A stretch of 64,000 bases of DNA from Grammothele lineata (Eukaryota; Basidiomycota; Agaricomycetes; Polyporales; Polyporaceae): assembly GCA_002150815.3 (NCBI GenBank), contig NDFF03000236.1, positions 55,149-119,148 on the forward strand. Reading direction: 5' to 3'. The notes beneath the pieces are model-generated. The model did not search any database. It saw only the letters and a program-made list of their open reading frames with translations, and was not told where the DNA came from. Shown here piece by piece: positions 1-12,131 of this stretch. Each line of letters opens with the position of its first letter. Position 1 is the stretch's first letter. The position numbers were made by a program, and so were the translations under genes.

Positions 1-1122
1 GTCCCAGCGGTGTACTTACCTTGACGAGATATAGTTGTATCAGCTCCTCTCCCCCTCGACGCGCAATGCCGATTAGAGCTGATGTCGACGGAGACAAAAA
101 GTTGCCCATGGCGCGAAGTTCTACAGGTCCAGTTGGAGCGGCAGAAGTTAAGGACGGCGCATGAAGGACGTTTGAGTATGCCACGGAGACCAGACCAGCC
201 TGATACGCCGCAGCTAAGTTACTTATATATAAGCAGTGGCATCGGCGGCTTGATGCAGGTGACCCTGATGTGGAGGTGTAGGCTGTAGCCAACCCGGGTC
301 AGGTTCTGAACGTCGGTTGGTCGTAGTGGTTATTGCGGTGACGATACCATCATCACAGAGGCATCATGTGGGGTGGCCTGTCGAATGGATCGTTGAGCAT
401 GATCGCCGCCTGGCACCTGCTGGGCTCCTTTGGAAGAGTTGAATAGCTGTGTTACGACACTTGATGCGATTGTGATACCGACGACTCCATCCAGAGGTGT
501 GGCACGATCATGGATCCGCCGCTGCCGGTGGTACCGCCGTGACTAGGACCAGTGCCATTTCTAAGTCGGGTCGGCGAAGTTGGACGGCGCAAGTCGGGCG
601 CCTCGTTCGTCCTGGTTTTCGTTGATGACATCAGCACAACGTCAGCGTAGATTGGGCGCTTCTTGTTGACTCAGTTCGTTGAACGTTGATCTCAAGCCGT
701 CAAGTCGGCACCCTGCTACGAATCTAACAACTTCGCGTTTCGTCCGTTCCGCACCTCTGCTTGCCCGTACACATACACTGGTATAACGTATTGGATTTGT
801 ACGGAATGCTTTGGATCGCTACCCATGCACAGGCGAGCCAAGTGAACCCGAAGCATGGCACAACGGTAAGTCTAAGATATTGACGAGATTCTCAACAGTG
901 CTCATCAGTGCTTGCCGATATCCGTAGTCGATTTGTGCATGACGACATTGAAATCGGTGGGTACCCTTCGCTTAATTTTCTTTCGCTTGATACACACATA
1001 GTTCATCGCATCGCTACGTCACCATGAACCTGCCTGCAGCACGCTCAGTCTTTCAGATGTGTGTCTTCTGCAAGTCTCCACGAGTCCGCGCTCTAGACTG
1101 ACATGATGACCATTTTGTACAG
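1..1122. other. Non-coding left flank
   Basis: No open reading frame here has a recognisable domain, splice pattern or codon bias. Short ORFs of 60-70 codons occur on both strands but look random. The last hundred bases may be a decayed intron of the DUF6533 relic that follows. Confidence 0.5.
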
Positions 1123-1258
1123 GCCTGTACGCGCCATCCACAGCGCACTCTGCGCTCGCGTAGTCTTCAATCTCCGCAAAGCCGCGGAAAAGTCCTCCTC
1201 GCTTCCCCTGAGCGAGTTCACGCAAATGACTCGAAGACAGCTTATCTCGCGACTCTGA
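1123..1258 (+). pseudogene. DUF6533 gene relic, last exon only
   Basis: The stretch translates to a peptide containing AIHSALC, FNLRKAAEKSSSLPLSEFTQ and then a stop. It closely matches the C-terminal exon of the intact DUF6533 gene at 5138-6956, which reads AIHSALC, LNLRKVAAKSSSLPLSEFTQ. A splice acceptor (TGTACAG) directly precedes it, as in the intact gene. After SEFTQ the two copies diverge, and this copy ends within 9 codons, whereas the intact gene continues for about 30. No upstream membrane-spanning exons could be found in bases 1-1100. I read it as a decayed fragment of a duplicated DUF6533 gene; a strongly diverged upstream part is not excluded. Confidence 0.6.
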
Positions 1259-1978
1259 CCCAAACTATCACGAGGCTGAGTTCGAACTTCAGGAACGGAG
1301 CGCGCGCGAGTGAGAGCGTGCGCAACAGACACCGAGCATTCCCTTCCCGTCCATGTCACGGCAGCTCTCGGCCTGTCGATGGGATTTCTCACGTCTTGCT
1401 TAGCCAAAAACGCTCAGCTTGAGTGTGGCATATACTTATTCTAGTCTTACTTGTTCGAATAGGACTGTGTACAGCTATTCGCGTGCTGCTGGATCCGACT
1501 CGACAGGATTGCTCGCCCGCAGTGTCTCTTTACGTGGACACGCGGTCGGCGACAAATGCCAATTGTACAAGTCAACTGGCACCCAGTGCCTAGTGTGCCA
1601 AGTCCGATGCCTGGCTTCGATGAACAGGTGAGCGCCTTGGTAGCTTCGAGTGTATGTTAGCGGAAGTGACCAGGCACTTCCTGAAGTCTAGAAGCAACAA
1701 TCTGAGCACCTAGATTGAGTAATTGCGCCGACAAGGACATTTTACTGATGCCGGAAACCCCTCTCGCTCCCAGGCAGGCCTTCGCTATGGCGTCATAAGG
1801 CGACATGCGTCATGGTGCCCCCCAGCCACGCCCTACTAGTGAGAGTTCGCTCCTAAATTTCTACGACGATAACTGCTACACTGATGTTTCTACGGGCTCG
1901 CATAGATCATTGAACGTTTCAAGATCTTATTCAAGTGCTGGAATCCTCGCATAGCCCATTGATCCCCTTTACAACGCT
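1259..1978. other. Intergenic region upstream of P450-1
   Basis: About 720 bases without a recognisable gene. It should contain the promoter of the P450 that begins at 1979, but no clear TATA box is visible within 80 bases of that ATG. Confidence 0.5.
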
Positions 1979-4125
1979 ATGACTGCACTACTCGCCATCC
2001 ATGGCCTCACTGACAGTCTCACTGCGTTCAAGGTGTCACTGTCCATCTTCATAATCGCATATCTGCTGTGGCTCGCGCACTGGAGAGCCCGCACCCGAGG
2101 CTTTCCATTTCCCCCAGGGCCCAAACCGCTTCCTATGCTCGGAAACTTGCTTAATGCACCAAGCTTCAACCAGCGACCCTGGATAGCTTATCGTGATCTT
2201 TGCACTCAGTATGGTGAGCCCCGTACACGAATTCTGTTGAGAGATGACCTCTGGACTGTTCCTCTAGGCGAGATCGTGCACTTTCGAGTCTTTGGACAAT
2301 CCATCCTCATCCTTGGGAGCGTCAAGGCGATCCGGGAACTTTTGGAAAAACGTTCTACTCGTACATCGCACAGGAAGCAGTCTCCAATGATCAAGTTGTT
2401 AGTATTGGTCCCCTCCCCGCGTAACGGGCACTGCGCACGTTCAGGTCTGACGATCTTCCATAACGTGAACAGGTCAGGTAGCCAGCTCAACATCGCGCAG
2501 ATGCCTTACTCGCAGGCGTGGAGAGACCATCGACGGGCACTGTGGCAATATTTCCATCGTGACGCGAGCGCGAGCTACAGACCTATCCAGCGGAACTCGA
2601 CACACATTCTTCTCGACAGCCTGCTGAAGAACCCCCATGGCCTCGCGAAGCACATAAGAGCGTCAGTATATTCTCTGTCTCTCGCTTTACCTGAGAATCT
2701 CGGCTCAACGATCACATAGGGCAATGGGAACGGCTATCTTGAACGTGTCATATGGTATCCATGTGGTTGACGAGAATGATAAGTTCGTCGCTGTCGCGGA
2801 AAGGGCTGTCCGCGCAGAGAGCGACGCGCTTGTACCTGGACGATTCCTTGTGGAGTTTCTTCCGTTCCTCCGATACTATCCAGCGTGGCTTCCCGGGGGT
2901 GGTTCGCAGCGACTTTTTGATAAATGGAGAAAGGAGAACGAAGACCTCAAGAACCTACCTTTCGCCTATGTAATGGAAAATATGGTGAGTTGACAGTGAA
3001 GACTACACTCCCTTTGCTTACCCTACGTTGATTGGCAGAGGGAACACGACGTCTCTCAATCTGTGGTCGGAAAGCTAATCAACAGAAGCTCAGCCCTCAA
3101 TGAAGAGGAAGTCGACGTGATCAAGAATGTTGGGGCAACTTCGTTCATAGGTGCGTCTCCCACTCTCCCTTGTTGATTTTTGATACACCGGAGTGAACAC
3201 ACCTGCCGGTAGGTGCAACCGACACGGTGGGTTTTCTCGGCTTAGTTATGTACCTCGAGATCTCAACCCTTCGTCAGTCGCAATCCACTCTAGTGGGAGC
3301 GTTTCTTGCCCTATCGCTCAATCCTGACGTCGTCAAGAGGGCACAAGCCGAACTTGATGCCGTCGTTGGGCCGCATTGTATGCCGGACTTCGAAGACGAA
3401 GAAGAGCTCATATACGTCCGAGCGATCGTCCTCGAGGCTCTGCGATGGCATAACGTGCTGCCTCTTGCACTACCGCATACTTCTACTGAAGACGAAGTGT
3501 ACGAGGGGTACTTCATTCCTGCCGGGACCGTCATCATCCCGAACATTTGGTGAGTTTTCTTCATCCCCGTACCGCATGTGGAAGAAGGGGCTCACATAAA
3601 CAACGTATACAGGGCATGCACGCATGACCTTAGTGTGTATGATAACCCGGACGAGTTCCTCCCGGAGCGCTACATCCGCGACGGGAGGATAGACTTCACG
3701 AACGTCCTCGACCCGTCGTGGTTCGCCTTCGGGTTTGGACGGAGGTGAGTCTTATTCCTTGTGTATCTTTAGCTCGCATATATGTATAGCTGCAATGCAT
3801 TTCTAACTAACCTTGCGCCATGTAGGATTTGCGCGGGCCGCTACTTCGCTCGGGCCTCACTCTTCATCACGATCGCGTCCGTTCTGCACGTTTTCGACAT
3901 TCACCCGCCCGTGGACGAGAACGGGGTGCCCATCAAGATCGTGCCTCGGATGTCTGACGGACTCGTCTCGTAAGTAGTTCTGAGGCTTCCCACCCATCGA
4001 TCCGACTTTCACATGTCATGTAGGCACCAAGAAGATAGTCGCTGCGTGCTCAAGCCGCGTTCAGCAGAGGCGGAGGCTCTGATTCGGGAACACGCAGATG
4101 CTGCGCGAAGTGTAAAGTTAGGTTG
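1979..4125 (+). CDS. Cytochrome P450 monooxygenase (P450-1)
   Basis: A microsomal class II P450 that would oxidise a small hydrophobic substrate using electrons from NADPH-P450 reductase. The N-terminal anchor spans about residues 15-35 and is followed by the proline-rich hinge FPPGPKPLPMLGN. Downstream are the C-helix WRDHRRALWQYFH, an I-helix GATDT interrupted by an intron, the ExxR motif as EALRWH, PERY, and the heme loop FGFGRRICAGR with the Cys ligand. The coding sequence runs through about nine exons with short GT-AG introns; the first is 1979-2213 and the second starts at 2268. It ends with a C-terminal SAEAEALIREHA helix shared with the three minus-strand P450s. All frames join without a broken exon, so it is probably functional. 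It resembles the fungal P450s often labelled O-methylsterigmatocystin oxidoreductase-like; the CYP family number and substrate cannot be given from sequence alone. Confidence 0.88.
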
Positions 4126-5137
4126 AATGAAGTATTGGGTATGAGGAAGCCACAAACCCGTATCGTGTATTGGAGTACTAGCAAAATGCTTAGTGATGTC
4201 GTAGGACTCCTTCAAGCTTCCCCGAATCTTCAGTAGCTTGAGAAGAATTACTTACCTCGGACCATCCAACTTCCGCGGCAAGTCGTGGCAGAGAATGCTG
4301 AAGACAGAAAGAAGACTCAGCACTTCTGAAAAGACCTTGATAGATGGCAAGTTCGATGTTATATTGACGGAGAAGCGGAACGAACGTATGGACTCCAGAG
4401 CTGAGCGCAGTGAGCGAGTCAAGTTTGACCTCCGCGTAGATCGGAGCGCCAATAGCAACGTGGAGCTTACGTTATCATCTGCAACATGACTGCCGCGCGG
4501 CCGCGTTCGACCAGTACGGCAACGTTGCGGCAACGACATCGTCGCTGTCCAACTCGGTTCGCTCCCGTCATATCTGGGAGGAACCACGGGCATGCACTTT
4601 CCTTAACTCGTTCAAAGACGCGCATCTCAAGGATCTCGAGTCGGAGGCGCTCACATAGAGAGCTGATGACAGGACTGTCAAGAATACTTACCCCGCCACG
4701 GTACGCATACATACGGTCTCGACTTCGTCGAGCATCGTTGCCACGGTGGACTACTCAACTTCTTCACGACTCCATTTGCTGCATACGCGTGATATCAGCG
4801 CTCGCGCCCTGTTCTAGAGGCAGGTGATGACGGTGATTAGGCAATGCGTTCCCCAGCGTCACCACTTACAATGCAGTAACGGGCTCTACGAGATGGGGAG
4901 AATAGGCCGCGCTCCGTGTCATCAGTTACAGGGCTGCGCTCGCTTGCTGGACAGTAACGTAAATGCTGGTGCAAGTATATGATGTGCCCCGGGCCCCCAC
5001 TATCAACTCCGGACGGCCCGCGCACAGTTCGACTTCCCCCACTTTCGCCCGCTGGAGACGTGCCAGTGTTGGGTGAACCGCGCCGAAGTTGTTGGTGGAC
5101 GACTCGGAAGGCGGCGCGGTCTGTGCCCGAGTCGCGG
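4126..5137. other. Intergenic region
   Basis: About 1 kb between P450-1 and the DUF6533 gene. The ORFs on both strands around 4.25-4.8 kb are arginine- and serine-rich out-of-frame translations with no family resemblance. Confidence 0.5.
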
Positions 5138-6956
5138 ATGTCCGAGTCGGCGCTTGTTGGGATCGCGGAACGAGGAGGATATGAGCTAGTACAACTTTCT
5201 TTGGTTAAGGTACGTTGCCAATGAAAGTGCTCGTCGCGGTGAGGTGTCTTACATGGCTATGCATATGTAGTATTCCGCAGGTGCGCTCTCTTCGGCTTAG
5301 GCATGCTAAATCCTGATCAGTTTCCCTTCACCCGACCAGTCGTTGCTTGCACGCTCGTCGTAAGTGCCTGACTTCCATGCGCAATATACGGCTGTGAAGA
5401 GAGTACCTCCGTATAGTGGCTGGAAACTGTCGCGAAGATGGACGATGAGGTGCGTCTTTTGGTAAGCCATGCCGCCTTGGTGTTCTGAGACATATTCGAT
5501 GTGGTAGATCACGTATATCTGGCCTTCACGAATGAGCGTAATGAAAGCTATATATCTTGTCAATCGATATACGCCGCTCATAGACATGACGCTTGCAGTT
5601 GGCAGTAAGTTCTCAGCCTTTGTCTCATAGGCCAAAATACTCAAGAGTCGTCTCAGTGACCATTAATACCACCAGTACCGAGAAGGTGTGCACGTCGAGG
5701 TGTCTGTATGCGATCCCCAAGTTGACTATTGCCCTAGCAATGCGCAGCATTGTTCCAAACGCTCGGTGGTATGTACCTCTTCCGTTCGGCTCGTATTCTC
5801 CGGCATTGAAAAGGATTTTCAGTCGTTTATTCTGTGGGGTCGTATAGCTCCGAGTGTGCGTTTCACCGCGATAACTCCGTTTCCTTTCTTCTGATGCGTT
5901 CTGGACAGTCATTCTCATAGCGCGTACGCTGGCGCTGTATGACTTCAACCCATATATTATAGCGCTAATGGTAGCCCTGGTCATTATATTGATTGTGAGT
6001 GGTTTATCTGTTCATTGAGTGACCTCTCGGCCGACAGAGTATTTCAGGTCCCTTCGTCTGTTATGTCCATCAACTTCCTCATCCATGGTCCTTGTGCGTG
6101 GATATTTGTATTACATTTGCATGCCCAGGAACGATACTGATCTCATACGTCGAATGTCGTGCAGATCCGCCCACCAATATCATTAAGATTACGGGCTGTG
6201 TTCCCAGCGTCGACGACTTGGAGAGCTGGGTAATCTTCACCTGCATTATCGTCTCCGAAACTAGTGAGCAGTCTCCCAAGGTGTTTTCGCAGACGTGTAT
6301 CAAGCCTCATCTTCCTCGATAGTCATTGTCTTGTTGACCTTCTGGCAAAGATGGCGGACATCAGATAGGACCTTCCGCCTCCGCTTCTGGCTGACACAAG
6401 GAGAGTGTGAAGACACAGAATCGGCTCGCCAAAGGAGGTCGCCGTTGGTGAAGACCATGTATCGCGATGGTACGTTTTGGGCGGGTAATCCAGTCACAGA
6501 TGAGGTTGACAGACTGCATGGCAGGTTCATTCTACTATATCATCATTCTCACGGTATCGGTAGTCAATTTGGTTGTGACAACGACGGAGTCGGTGAGGGC
6601 CCCCTTGTACTATTCCTGCCACCTATCTAACGGTGCGGCATGTGGTGGTTCCGCGAAGCCTGCCGGACGCTCCGCCATGCAGTTGTATGTCTTAAATTCT
6701 CATGACGTCCCATGCGCAGTTCACTGACAGGTTGATCCGTCTGCGCAGACCCGTGCGCGCCATCCACAGCGCGCTGTGCACGCGCGTGCTCCTGAACCTT
6801 CGCAAGGTCGCGGCGAAGTCGTCCTCGCTGCCCCTGAGCGAATTCACCCAGGTGACACAGATCGCGTTCGAGCACGACTTCGCCCGCAATCCCGACACGG
6901 AGCACCACGCGGTGGAGATTGAGCTCGAACTTGAGGAGCGAGATGTGCATGTGTGA
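5138..6956 (+). CDS. DUF6533 multispanning membrane protein
   Basis: An integral membrane protein of the DUF6533 family, which is expanded in Agaricomycetes and has no known function. The coding sequence is split into many short exons. Recognisable parts in order: a start near MSESALVGIAERG; then ACTLV joined across an intron to WLETVAKMDDE and ITYIWPSRMSVMKAIYLVNRY, the family signature; further on LIARTLALYDFNPYIIALM; then TGCVPSVDD, followed by a hydrophobic helix; MYRDG joined to FYYIIILTVSVVNLVV; and the C-terminal exon AIHSALCTRVLLNLRKVA ending in a charged tail. Roughly seven hydrophobic segments can be counted. The exon between the first Met block and ACTLV could not be resolved in phase, so start and exon 1 are provisional. 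A relic of a second copy lies at 1123-1258, and the gene sits between P450-1 and the polytopic protein at 8196. Confidence 0.65.
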
Positions 6957-8195
6957 GGCCGGTCGGGTTTGATCGGACCACGTCTTCCGTGTCATGGTAG
7001 CTCGCGGTGGTCGTACGTCGTATACATGCTTCGTATGGACTGTTCGTCGCACCCATTTCGGCTGGCGCAGCGTGCCAAGGTACAACCATGAGGACGTCGA
7101 ACAAGATCGAGCAACATTTGGTTTGTCTTGGCGACACAGACTATGGAATCCGTAGAGTCGGCTGCTTCACGATGGCCGGCCGCGGATGGTCCAGGTCCCT
7201 GCGCGAGGTCCCCGAGCGCGATGACATTGCGATGACGATTGCAACTTCAGGGAGAGGTGAACAAGTATCATGGCTACCTCCACAGGCACAGCGCGTAGAA
7301 ATAGAGCCGTTACGATATGCCCAGGGCGCCCCCGCAAGAGGCTCGGAAAGTCACAGGGGCTTGGGCGGCGACGACGCAACTAGCGGTAGACATGCAACAT
7401 TGATCGCGACATGTCATTCACTCAGTGGGACAAGTCGAATTCGTACGCGGGACCACGGGATCCTGAAAACTTGCCGGATGAACTAGTGCTATGTTACGAA
7501 CAAGGGAGGGAGGCGGTGTATATGGAGAACGTGGCACGGTCTCCGCGACACTGCCGCATGCGAGGAAGGAGAAGCTTCGAGGGCGGAAGGATGCTGTAGC
7601 CAAAAGTGTTGTGACAGATGGGTATCTGGATGTTGGCAAGCCAAGGTAGCCTAGGCGGACACGGGTACTCCTGGTTGCTGCCACCTTGCAGCCACCGACC
7701 TAGAATAGACCGAGGGAGTGGATCCGAGTATCTCGGCGGGAGAGCGAGAGAGAGTTGTGGGCGATACCGCTACTTATCCTCGAGGACGCCGTTATCCTCG
7801 AGGGCGTCGGTCGGAGGCGACCCGGCAGGCGAGAGATACGGACAAGTTCAGGGAGCGGAAAGAGAGGCAGGGCGAGCCACGCGAGCGCTTCGCGCACGAG
7901 GCCGATAGTAGACGGCGAGCGCCAGGCACCGCATGGCCCGGAAAGGAAAGGCGCGAAGGCGGCTGGGCATCGCGGGGCAGCGCGGCGCGCAGCGGTCCAA
8001 CAGCGGCCTCCCATGATCCATCCTCTCGACGCCAATCTCTAATGCCCGCCCTCGGTCCTCTTCTACGCCCATCCTCCTCCCTCCCGCCCCTGCCCCCGCC
8101 TCCGCCCACCTCCCACATCGCTCCGCCGCCAGCCCCAGGATACCCTATCGTGCCCCGCCCCTCCATCTTACGACTGCTCTCACCATCCAAATGCT
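6957..8195. other. Intergenic region, GC-rich and purine-biased at 7.7-8.1 kb
   Basis: About 1.2 kb without a recognisable gene. Overlapping ORFs on both strands at 7.7-8.2 kb are low-complexity (Arg, Glu, Pro) products of a purine-rich to pyrimidine-rich transition. The pyrimidine-rich end at 8.05-8.17 kb fits a basidiomycete core promoter for the gene starting at 8196. Confidence 0.5.
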
Positions 8196-11100
8196 ATGAG
8201 TACCGCTTCGGCAACCGCGTTCGCCCTTTGGGCGATCCTCTCCGTCCTCGTTCGTACCTCTTTCTTTAACGCCGCGAGCTGCGCCTCAATCGCGTCCTTT
8301 CTCAGTTTCAAATATTCCTCGTGCACCACTTGTGGTGCTATGACCGCTTCAAGTGCCTGCGCTGGAACGCAGGCCGCCAACCCGGAGCCTTCAAACGCGT
8401 CATGACCGTACGCCCAGCTACATCTCCCGTCGTCGCTACCCCGCCTCATATCTTCGTTCAAAGTACACCTATCTCGGCACCGTGCCGTTGCTAGCAATCT
8501 ACAGTGTGGGTATGACGGTGATCAAGGCTCGCGAAGGTACGCCTCTATCTTGATCCTGCCGTCCAGAGGCTGAAATCTATCCTATTTCGTAGGCTTTGTT
8601 GTGTCTCCCGTTGATGGACACAGTACGTGCTATCATCTATCTTCTCTTTCTACCCTCTGAACACCGAACGAAGTCGTCCCCGTTCCGATCGACCACTACA
8701 ACGACGCAAACCGCGCGTGGGTACTGCCCTTGCAGTTTGTGTTCAGCATCGCGTGGGCACTAGAACAGTGAGTCACCTCGTTCGTTCATCTTCCTTGTTG
8801 GACCACATACAACACGCATATATCCATCTTCTCAACCCCACATCATCTTCCCCCCTTCAATTGGTCACGTTTCATCATTCTTCTGTTGAGTGGGGGCTTC
8901 CAACGGCTGTGGTATTGGTGCTTCGACAGCGCCCATTACGACTCCTTTTCCCATTTCCCTATTTTCGTCTTTCCGCGAGTGCTCGGTCTCCGCCCACGTC
9001 GTTACCCGCTGACATGAGACATGGGAACATTTCTGACAATCGCCTGTCCACTCGCGTAGGATCACCCATCTCGAGGGTACGCGCAACTCCCGCGCTCCAC
9101 ATTAATCCTGAGCGCTGAAATTTGGCCACTCAGAGCTCGTGTTTTGGTTATATTTGCTCCACCAGAATCCACAGAAGGCGGCGTGGTTCTCAAGCTGGGA
9201 ATACAGGCTTTGGTATATGGGTGCGTTATCCGAGTATGTCTTAATGGCAAAGCTGTGTTCATTTTCTGCAGGCAGCATCGTTGCTATTATTGGCATGCCT
9301 CTCACAACACTCATCACAAGAAACAATCTTGTCACTGTGCGTTCTGTTCGTTAAATTGTTACTCGACAGTGCTTTGACTCCGACACAGTGCGATGCATAC
9401 ATTTTCCTTGTGGGCTCAGCCGGTTCAACATCGACAACGCTTGCATTCCTATATGTCCTATGGCGGTTTCCTCGATTCATTAGACATGTCAAGTCTGAGG
9501 GTGCGGACCCCTCCGTTGTCGTTCGGTTGGCAACATTCTATCAGTTGAACGTAAGCTTCATATTCTCTCATATCCCATCATATGCCCTGACGATGATCCT
9601 ACTGTAGCAAATACGCGTCCTCTTCCGCTTCATGTTCACTCTACCGCTATTCATTCTCGCGGTGGATGGCCTCGTCGGCACGCGACATGTCATAAGCTTC
9701 AACATGTACGCATACATCTATCAATTTGTTCGAAAAACCGCTCATTCCACCTCTTTTCATGTTTATCTCGTAAATTCAGCATTGCGACGGATACACTTCA
9801 CATGATCGCGGGCCTCGGCGCAATCGTGTCCTCGATGATTACCCTCCTCATTTTCTTCCCGCGCTCCATCGTCCGCGAGTCCGGCTACAAGCCCAAACTC
9901 GCGAGCACCCCCAGCCCGACGTCGCCAAAAAGCCCCGCAATGAACGCCGTCAACGTCCCGTACTCGCCTCCGCCAGGATCACTCTCACATCCGCCCCCGC
10001 ACGCATTACCACATCTACCGGCGCAGATGGCCGCATATATGCACCACACACGTCGGATGAGCGCGACGGGCGGCACGGCGTACACGTACACGACAGGCAC
10101 AGGCGTGACGTGGGAGACGGACGGGAGTGCGTACACGCCAAGCGTGCTCTCCCCGCGCGATTCCCTATACGATGCCTCGATGTACACGTCGGAGGATGGT
10201 GGTGACGGCGGGCCGCCGCAGCGACGGGGATCCCGTGTAAGCAGGAGACCAAGCGCATATAGTCGGAGGCATCGAGAAGATGACAGTGCAGAGGGTTTGG
10301 AGGAAGAGGACGAGATGGAAGGAGATGCGGAGGAAAGCGTACCACCTTACTCGCAATCGAGTGCGCCACACCACCATCCTACACAATTATCCCCTGCGCA
10401 TCTCCCTCGAAGGAGCACGAGCTCACGGTTCGTAGTCGGTCCTCCACCTCCCCCTTCCACCCCTCAACCCCAACCCCAATCCCAACCACATAGTCCCCCA
10501 CCATTATCCCCCGACACGCCTCCCACAACACCTCCGTTCAAACCTCCACCACTGGACAAACCGACGTCGAAGAAGTCGAAAGGGAGGACGTGGGACTGGG
10601 AAGAGCGACAGAGCCCACGACCACCAAATCGTGTGCGGAGCCTACACTTCGTGACGAGTGCGCACGGAGCGCGGGGACCAGGGACGGGCGGTGGGCAAGG
10701 GAGCCCAGGGCTCGGTGTGAACCTGGTCAACCTGAACACAGGGCCCGGGGCGCCAGTCGTGGGGCAGACGCGGTTAGGAGCGGGGGCGGCGCAGAGCTTG
10801 CATCCATACGTGAGTCCCCCATCTATCTTTTATATACGCCGGCGGCGAGGCGACGACGTGCCAAGCACGCGGCGGCCTCGCGCGCGGGACTGAGGGCCAT
10901 ATGCATATTCTGATCTTTGCAACGCCTCTTCCTCGCCTGCACACAGGTCGTGAACTTCACATCGCCTATTGGTGAGTTGCCTCCTTCTCTTCACGCGCCC
11001 CTCCCTTCCTTTGCCCACGGGCGTCCGCGGTGCAAATCCCCTTCACGCTCGCCGTTCCTGCCATGTCTCGGTGGATGCTATGTCTCGATGGCGCATCATC

Positions 11101-11210
11101 ACGTCGCGATCTGTTTCTGTTTGCTGACCGGACCCGTCGCGGCACGCACAGACCTCGTTGATCTCCCGCCACACGACACACTGCCGCTCGCGCCGCACGC
11201 ACATTCATGA
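8196..11210 (+). CDS. Polytopic membrane protein with long proline-rich cytoplasmic tail
   Basis: A probable seven-helix membrane protein of a basidiomycete-type family of unknown function. The 18-codon first exon ends at 8249. A 56-nt intron (8250-8305, weak GTTCGT donor) joins it in phase to FQIFLVHHLWCYDRFKCLRW, so the first helix is built across the junction. Later blocks are LGTVPLLAIYSVGMTVIKAREG, an extracellular-looking loop with DHYNDANRAWVLPLQFVF, then FWLYLLHQNPQKAAW, VAIIGMPLTTLITRNN, AYIFLVGSAGSTSTTLAFLY, RVLFRFMFTLPLFILAVDG and a last helix before SIVRESGYKPKL. A tail of about 340 residues follows, rich in Pro, Ser and Gln. The 3' end is spliced: LHPY joins VVNFTSPI, then DLVDLPPHDTLPL, with the stop at 11208-11210. 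The topology resembles a receptor, but no named receptor family is matched. It lies between P450-1 and the P450 array. Confidence 0.75.
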
Positions 11211-12131
11211 AGCCCTACATACACACAAAACCCGGTCCGCGACCGGACGCGTGGGCACGGCGCGCGGCCCACATGGGCGGACTGAATGGGCGCGGGGCGC
11301 GTCGGGATGCGGCCCATGTGCTGCACCAGTGAACTGTTCCACGGCGGCACCGCCACTGCACGCGCGCGAGGCCTCGATGCCCGCATTCGGTTTTGAGGCA
11401 CCTTTCTCTTCTGCTCGTAGTCTCCCGGAGTTTGGATCTCGGTTCGGGGTTGCGTTGCTACGTTTGTTTTGCTATTGTCGCTGTTCGATTTCGGGTCGTA
11501 TACCACCATCTAGAGATGATATCTTTTCTTGTATGTACGTATGTATGTACCTATGTAGGATGGCTTTTGTACTAGTAGCTCCACGGGGGAGATTCGGATA
11601 TCACTACTATTCCTTTGCTCTCGTCTTTCGAGTCCGGTGTTTGGTGGCTTCGTCTTGCCCGCACTCCCTCATAGCGTGCAATGAACCCTTCTCTGAGCAA
11701 GTGATCGTGGCGACGTGTGCTTCAGCGAATTGAGACCAGCTGGTTGTAGGCTCAGTCATCGCCATTGCGCGTCTTCCATCAAGCTCTCGACATGGGGGTA
11801 TGTATCGTGTATGAGCACGAGGATTGATAGGTTCGTATGGATCACAAGGCATAAAACTGTTCTCGACGCTCGATACAGCAACTATCGTACAACTTCGTTC
11901 AATGCGGGACTGTGCTCCACGACGCACGCTGTCCCCTTCAACACCCGTATCGACGACAGACCGGTAATGAGCTCAGAGTTCCAGGCCGCGTGTGCAGATG
12001 CGAAACCAGCACACCACGGGTGGTACGTATGGGTATATGCAGAAGCAGATCTTAGAAATCACCGAGGAATCAATGGCAGCGATTTAGAGACTGATGGCAG
12101 GAAACCAGGATACTGTTCATGTATCTTACAC
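11211..12131. other. Intergenic region between convergent genes
   Basis: Contains the 3' flanks of the membrane-protein gene and P450-2. A short GTATGTAC-type repeat lies near 11.53 kb. No gene recognised. Confidence 0.5.

Noticed and set aside
8180..8497. Minus-strand ORF with a coiled-coil-like segment
   Set aside because: Lies opposite exons 1 and 2 of the polytopic protein, whose plus-strand frame has a clear helix and loop that splice in phase.
9802..10893. Single-exon 363-codon protein
   Set aside because: It is the penultimate part of the polytopic membrane gene; upstream helices and downstream spliced exons belong to the same product.
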